A DNA stretch of 32,874 nucleotides from Bryobacterales bacterium. Lineage in GTDB: Bacteria > Acidobacteriota > Terriglobia > Bryobacterales > Bryobacteraceae. The notes beneath the pieces were generated by a model. That model searched no databases. It worked only from the letters and a program-made list of their open reading frames with translations, and was not told the DNA's origin. The position numbers and the translations under genes are program-made. The stretch is taken from positions 1-32,874 of the forward strand of contig JADZAF010000305.1 of assembly GCA_020852755.1 (NCBI GenBank), given 5' to 3'. This document shows, in pieces, positions 31,365-32,874 of this stretch; position 1 is the stretch's first letter; every line of letters starts with the position of its first letter.

Positions 31365-32682
31365 GCTGTTATTGCTGGCCGGATTGAGCCCTGGCCTGGC
31401 CGCGGCTCAGTCGCCGGCCGAATGGAAGCAGGTGCTGGAGCGCCTGGAGCGCCTGGAGCAGCAAAACCAGGCATTGCGGAACGAAGTGCGGGCGCTGCAG
31501 CAGCAGATGGCCGCCGCGCCGATCCCCCCCACTCCTCACGCCGCCCAGGAAACCCTCGAGATCCACGGCCGGCGCATCGAAGAACTGGCCCAGGTGAAAG
31601 TCGAGGCCTCCAACCGGCTGCCGCTCCGGGTTACCGGCATGGCCCTCTTCAACAGTTACTGGAACTCCTCCTCGAGCGGCAGCGACTACCCGACCACCGC
31701 CCCGCTCTCCGCCAGGTCCTTCGGGGGCGCCACCCTGCGCCAGTCGATGATCGGCCTGGAATTCCAGGGTCCCGAAACGGTCTGGGGCGGCAAAGTGCGC
31801 GGCTCGCTGAACATGGATTTCTTCGCGGGCACGGGCGCCGCGCTCAACAGCCTGTTCCGCATCCGCACGGCGGCGATCGAGCTGGATTGGAAGAGCCGCA
31901 GTTTCCTGGTGGGACAGGAGAAGCCGATTTTCTCCCCCCGCGACCCGGCTTCCCTGGCGCAGGTGGGCGTGTCGCCCCTGACCGGCGCCGGGAATCTCTG
32001 GCTGTGGCAGCCCCAGGCCCGGTTCGAGCAGCGTTTCACATTGGGGGAGCAGACCGCGCTGCGAGCGCAGGTGGGCCTCTTCCAGACCAGTGAGACCAGC
32101 GCCTCGCTTCCCAGCCCGTTCGAACCCACGCTGGCGCCGCGGCGCCCCGCGCTGCAGGGGCGCTTCGAGCTTTCCCGCACTTTCGGCGAGACCGCGAGGA
32201 TCGAAATAGCGCCCGGCTTCCATACCAGCTCCACTCACGTGGCCGGCGACTCGGTTCCCTCCGACCTGGTCTCCGTGGACTGGCTGGCAACCCCCTGGCG
32301 GCGACTGGAGTTTACCGGCATCTTCTTCTCCGGGAGAAACCTGGCGAACCTGGGGACGGGCCTCCGGCAGGGGTTCACGGTCCTGGGCGACCGCGAGGCC
32401 ATCCCCGTGCATGCCCGGGGCGGCTGGGCCCAGTTGGCTTTCGAAGCCACCCGCCGGCTGCGTTTTCATTTTTTCGCCGGACAACATGACGACCGCAACT
32501 CGGACCTGCTGTTCCGCGGCGGAGCCATCGCCAAGAACCAGGCTTACGGAGCGAATTTCTTTTACCGTCTGGCCCCCAACGTCGTGATGAGCCTGGAGGC
32601 CGCCCAGGTGAGAACCACTTACATCGGCTCGGGCAACCGTTTGAACCGCCACTATGATCTCGCCTTTGCGTACCTTTTCTAG
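31336..32682 (+). CDS. Outer-membrane beta-barrel (porin-like) protein with N-terminal coiled coil
   Basis: The 448-residue product has a signal peptide (RLLLLAGLSPGLAAAQ). A coiled coil with heptads (LERLERLEQQNQALRNEVRAL) occupies about residues 30-60, as in trimeric DcaP-type or Porin_O_P-type channels. The rest alternates polar and hydrophobic residues with many aromatic girdle residues and ends in aromatic Phe (DLAFAYLF), the usual outer-membrane assembly signal. Conserved-looking stretches include GLEFQGPETVWGGKVRGSL and FLVGQEKPIFSPRDPASLA. The substrate is unknown; the Pho-like box upstream makes phosphate a guess. ATG 31336 overlaps the receiver gene by 29 bases, and the next gene overlaps this one by 29 bases if it starts at 32654. 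Confidence 0.82.
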   Translation: MHTYRRKFPRLLLLAGLSPGLAAAQSPAEWKQVLERLERLEQQNQALRNEVRALQQQMAAAPIPPTPHAAQETLEIHGRRIEELAQVKVEASNRLPLRVTGMALFNSYWNSSSSGSDYPTTAPLSARSFGGATLRQSMIGLEFQGPETVWGGKVRGSLNMDFFAGTGAALNSLFRIRTAAIELDWKSRSFLVGQEKPIFSPRDPASLAQVGVSPLTGAGNLWLWQPQARFEQRFTLGEQTALRAQVGLFQTSETSASLPSPFEPTLAPRRPALQGRFELSRTFGETARIEIAPGFHTSSTHVAGDSVPSDLVSVDWLATPWRRLEFTGIFFSGRNLANLGTGLRQGFTVLGDREAIPVHARGGWAQLAFEATRRLRFHFFAGQHDDRNSDLLFRGGAIAKNQAYGANFFYRLAPNVVMSLEAAQVRTTYIGSGNRLNRHYDLAFAYLF

Positions 32683-32874
32683 CCCGGTGATTCTCTCCCG
32701 GCGGCTGGCCGCCATTGCCCTGGCCTGCTGCTGTGCCTGGGCGCAATCCGGAGTGCCGGTTGCCGGCCAGGTGGAGTTGCTCGACTCGCGGGATCCCGCG
32801 GTACGGAAGCACAAGGACTACTCGGGCGTGGTTGTCTGGCTCGAGCCCGCCGGCGGCGCCTCTTTCCCGGCGTC
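32654..32874 (+). CDS. Exported protein, N-terminal part only
   Basis: The frame runs off the window after about 73 residues. Starting at ATG 32654 it overlaps the barrel gene by 29 bases; GTG 32687, four bases after that stop, is the alternative. Either start gives a signal peptide (LSRRLAAIALACCCAWAQ). The mature part begins VPVAGQVELLDSRDPAVRKH and DYSGVVVWLEPAGG, like the carboxypeptidase-regulatory or cupredoxin-like N-terminal domains of exported proteins. It is probably in the receiver/barrel operon. The function is not determinable from the part seen. Confidence 0.65.
   Translation, partial: MISPLRTFSSPVILSRRLAAIALACCCAWAQSGVPVAGQVELLDSRDPAVRKHKDYSGVVVWLEPAGGASFPA

Overview
The window is GC-rich chromosomal DNA that looks like Acidobacteriota, probably the Bryobacterales/Solibacter side. 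This is inferred from gene style, not from a marker search. The signs are a membrane-anchored winged-helix/PD40 beta-propeller regulator, many exported oxidoreductases and sugar enzymes with twin-arginine-like leaders, a small exported zincin, and frequent GTG/TTG starts. No tRNA, rRNA, CRISPR array, insertion sequence or phage gene was seen.

Layout. 1-2288 (minus): the start of a membrane protein, an exported FAD oxidoreductase and a secreted zincin. 2289-2690: a gene-free leader with a good sigma70 promoter. 2691-4832 (plus): the winged-helix/PD40 regulator. 4950-6933 (minus): a DUF1003 membrane protein coupled by one base to pyruvate kinase. 7128-8591 (plus): an HtrA protease. 8659-9303 (plus): a broken locus, the N-terminal third of a TolC/CzcC-type gene joined to the last ~37 codons of a DUF190-like gene, probably the scar of a lost RND metal-efflux operon. 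9328-11641 (minus): an exported mannonate-dehydratase-like TIM barrel behind an exported sugar-related protein. 11691-12113 (plus): an exported hypothetical protein.

12223-16593 is the housekeeping operon rpmH-rnpA-yidD-yidC-jag-mnmE (ribosomal protein L34, RNase P protein, membrane insertion, RNA binding, tRNA modification). It is very compact and its starts are unusual: rnpA has no ATG/GTG/TTG start that keeps its conserved N-terminus. 16604-17973 (minus) holds a pentapeptide-repeat protein and a small exported protein. 18025-20254 (minus) is an OmpR-family regulator/sensor kinase pair, then a DinB-like protein. 21015-21959 (plus) is an ornithine cyclodeaminase/mu-crystallin family dehydrogenase, followed by two tiny zinc-ribbon genes on the other strand.

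22506-30140 (minus) holds an RND efflux pump without adaptor or outer-membrane partner and with a palindromic operator-like site at its promoter, a molybdopterin sulfite-dehydrogenase-like protein fused to a c-type heme motif, a GH78 alpha-L-rhamnosidase whose end abuts the molybdoenzyme, and an exported hypothetical protein. 30225-32874 (plus) holds an orphan PhoB/OmpR-type regulator, a perfect TTAACA-N5-TTAACA box, a CheY-like receiver, an outer-membrane barrel protein and the start of another exported protein. The last three genes are chained by two 29-base overlaps.

No wholly new system is proven. The best leads are the efflux-operon scar, the start-less rnpA, the PhoP-like box ahead of a receiver/porin operon, and the rhamnosidase/sulfite-dehydrogenase pair.
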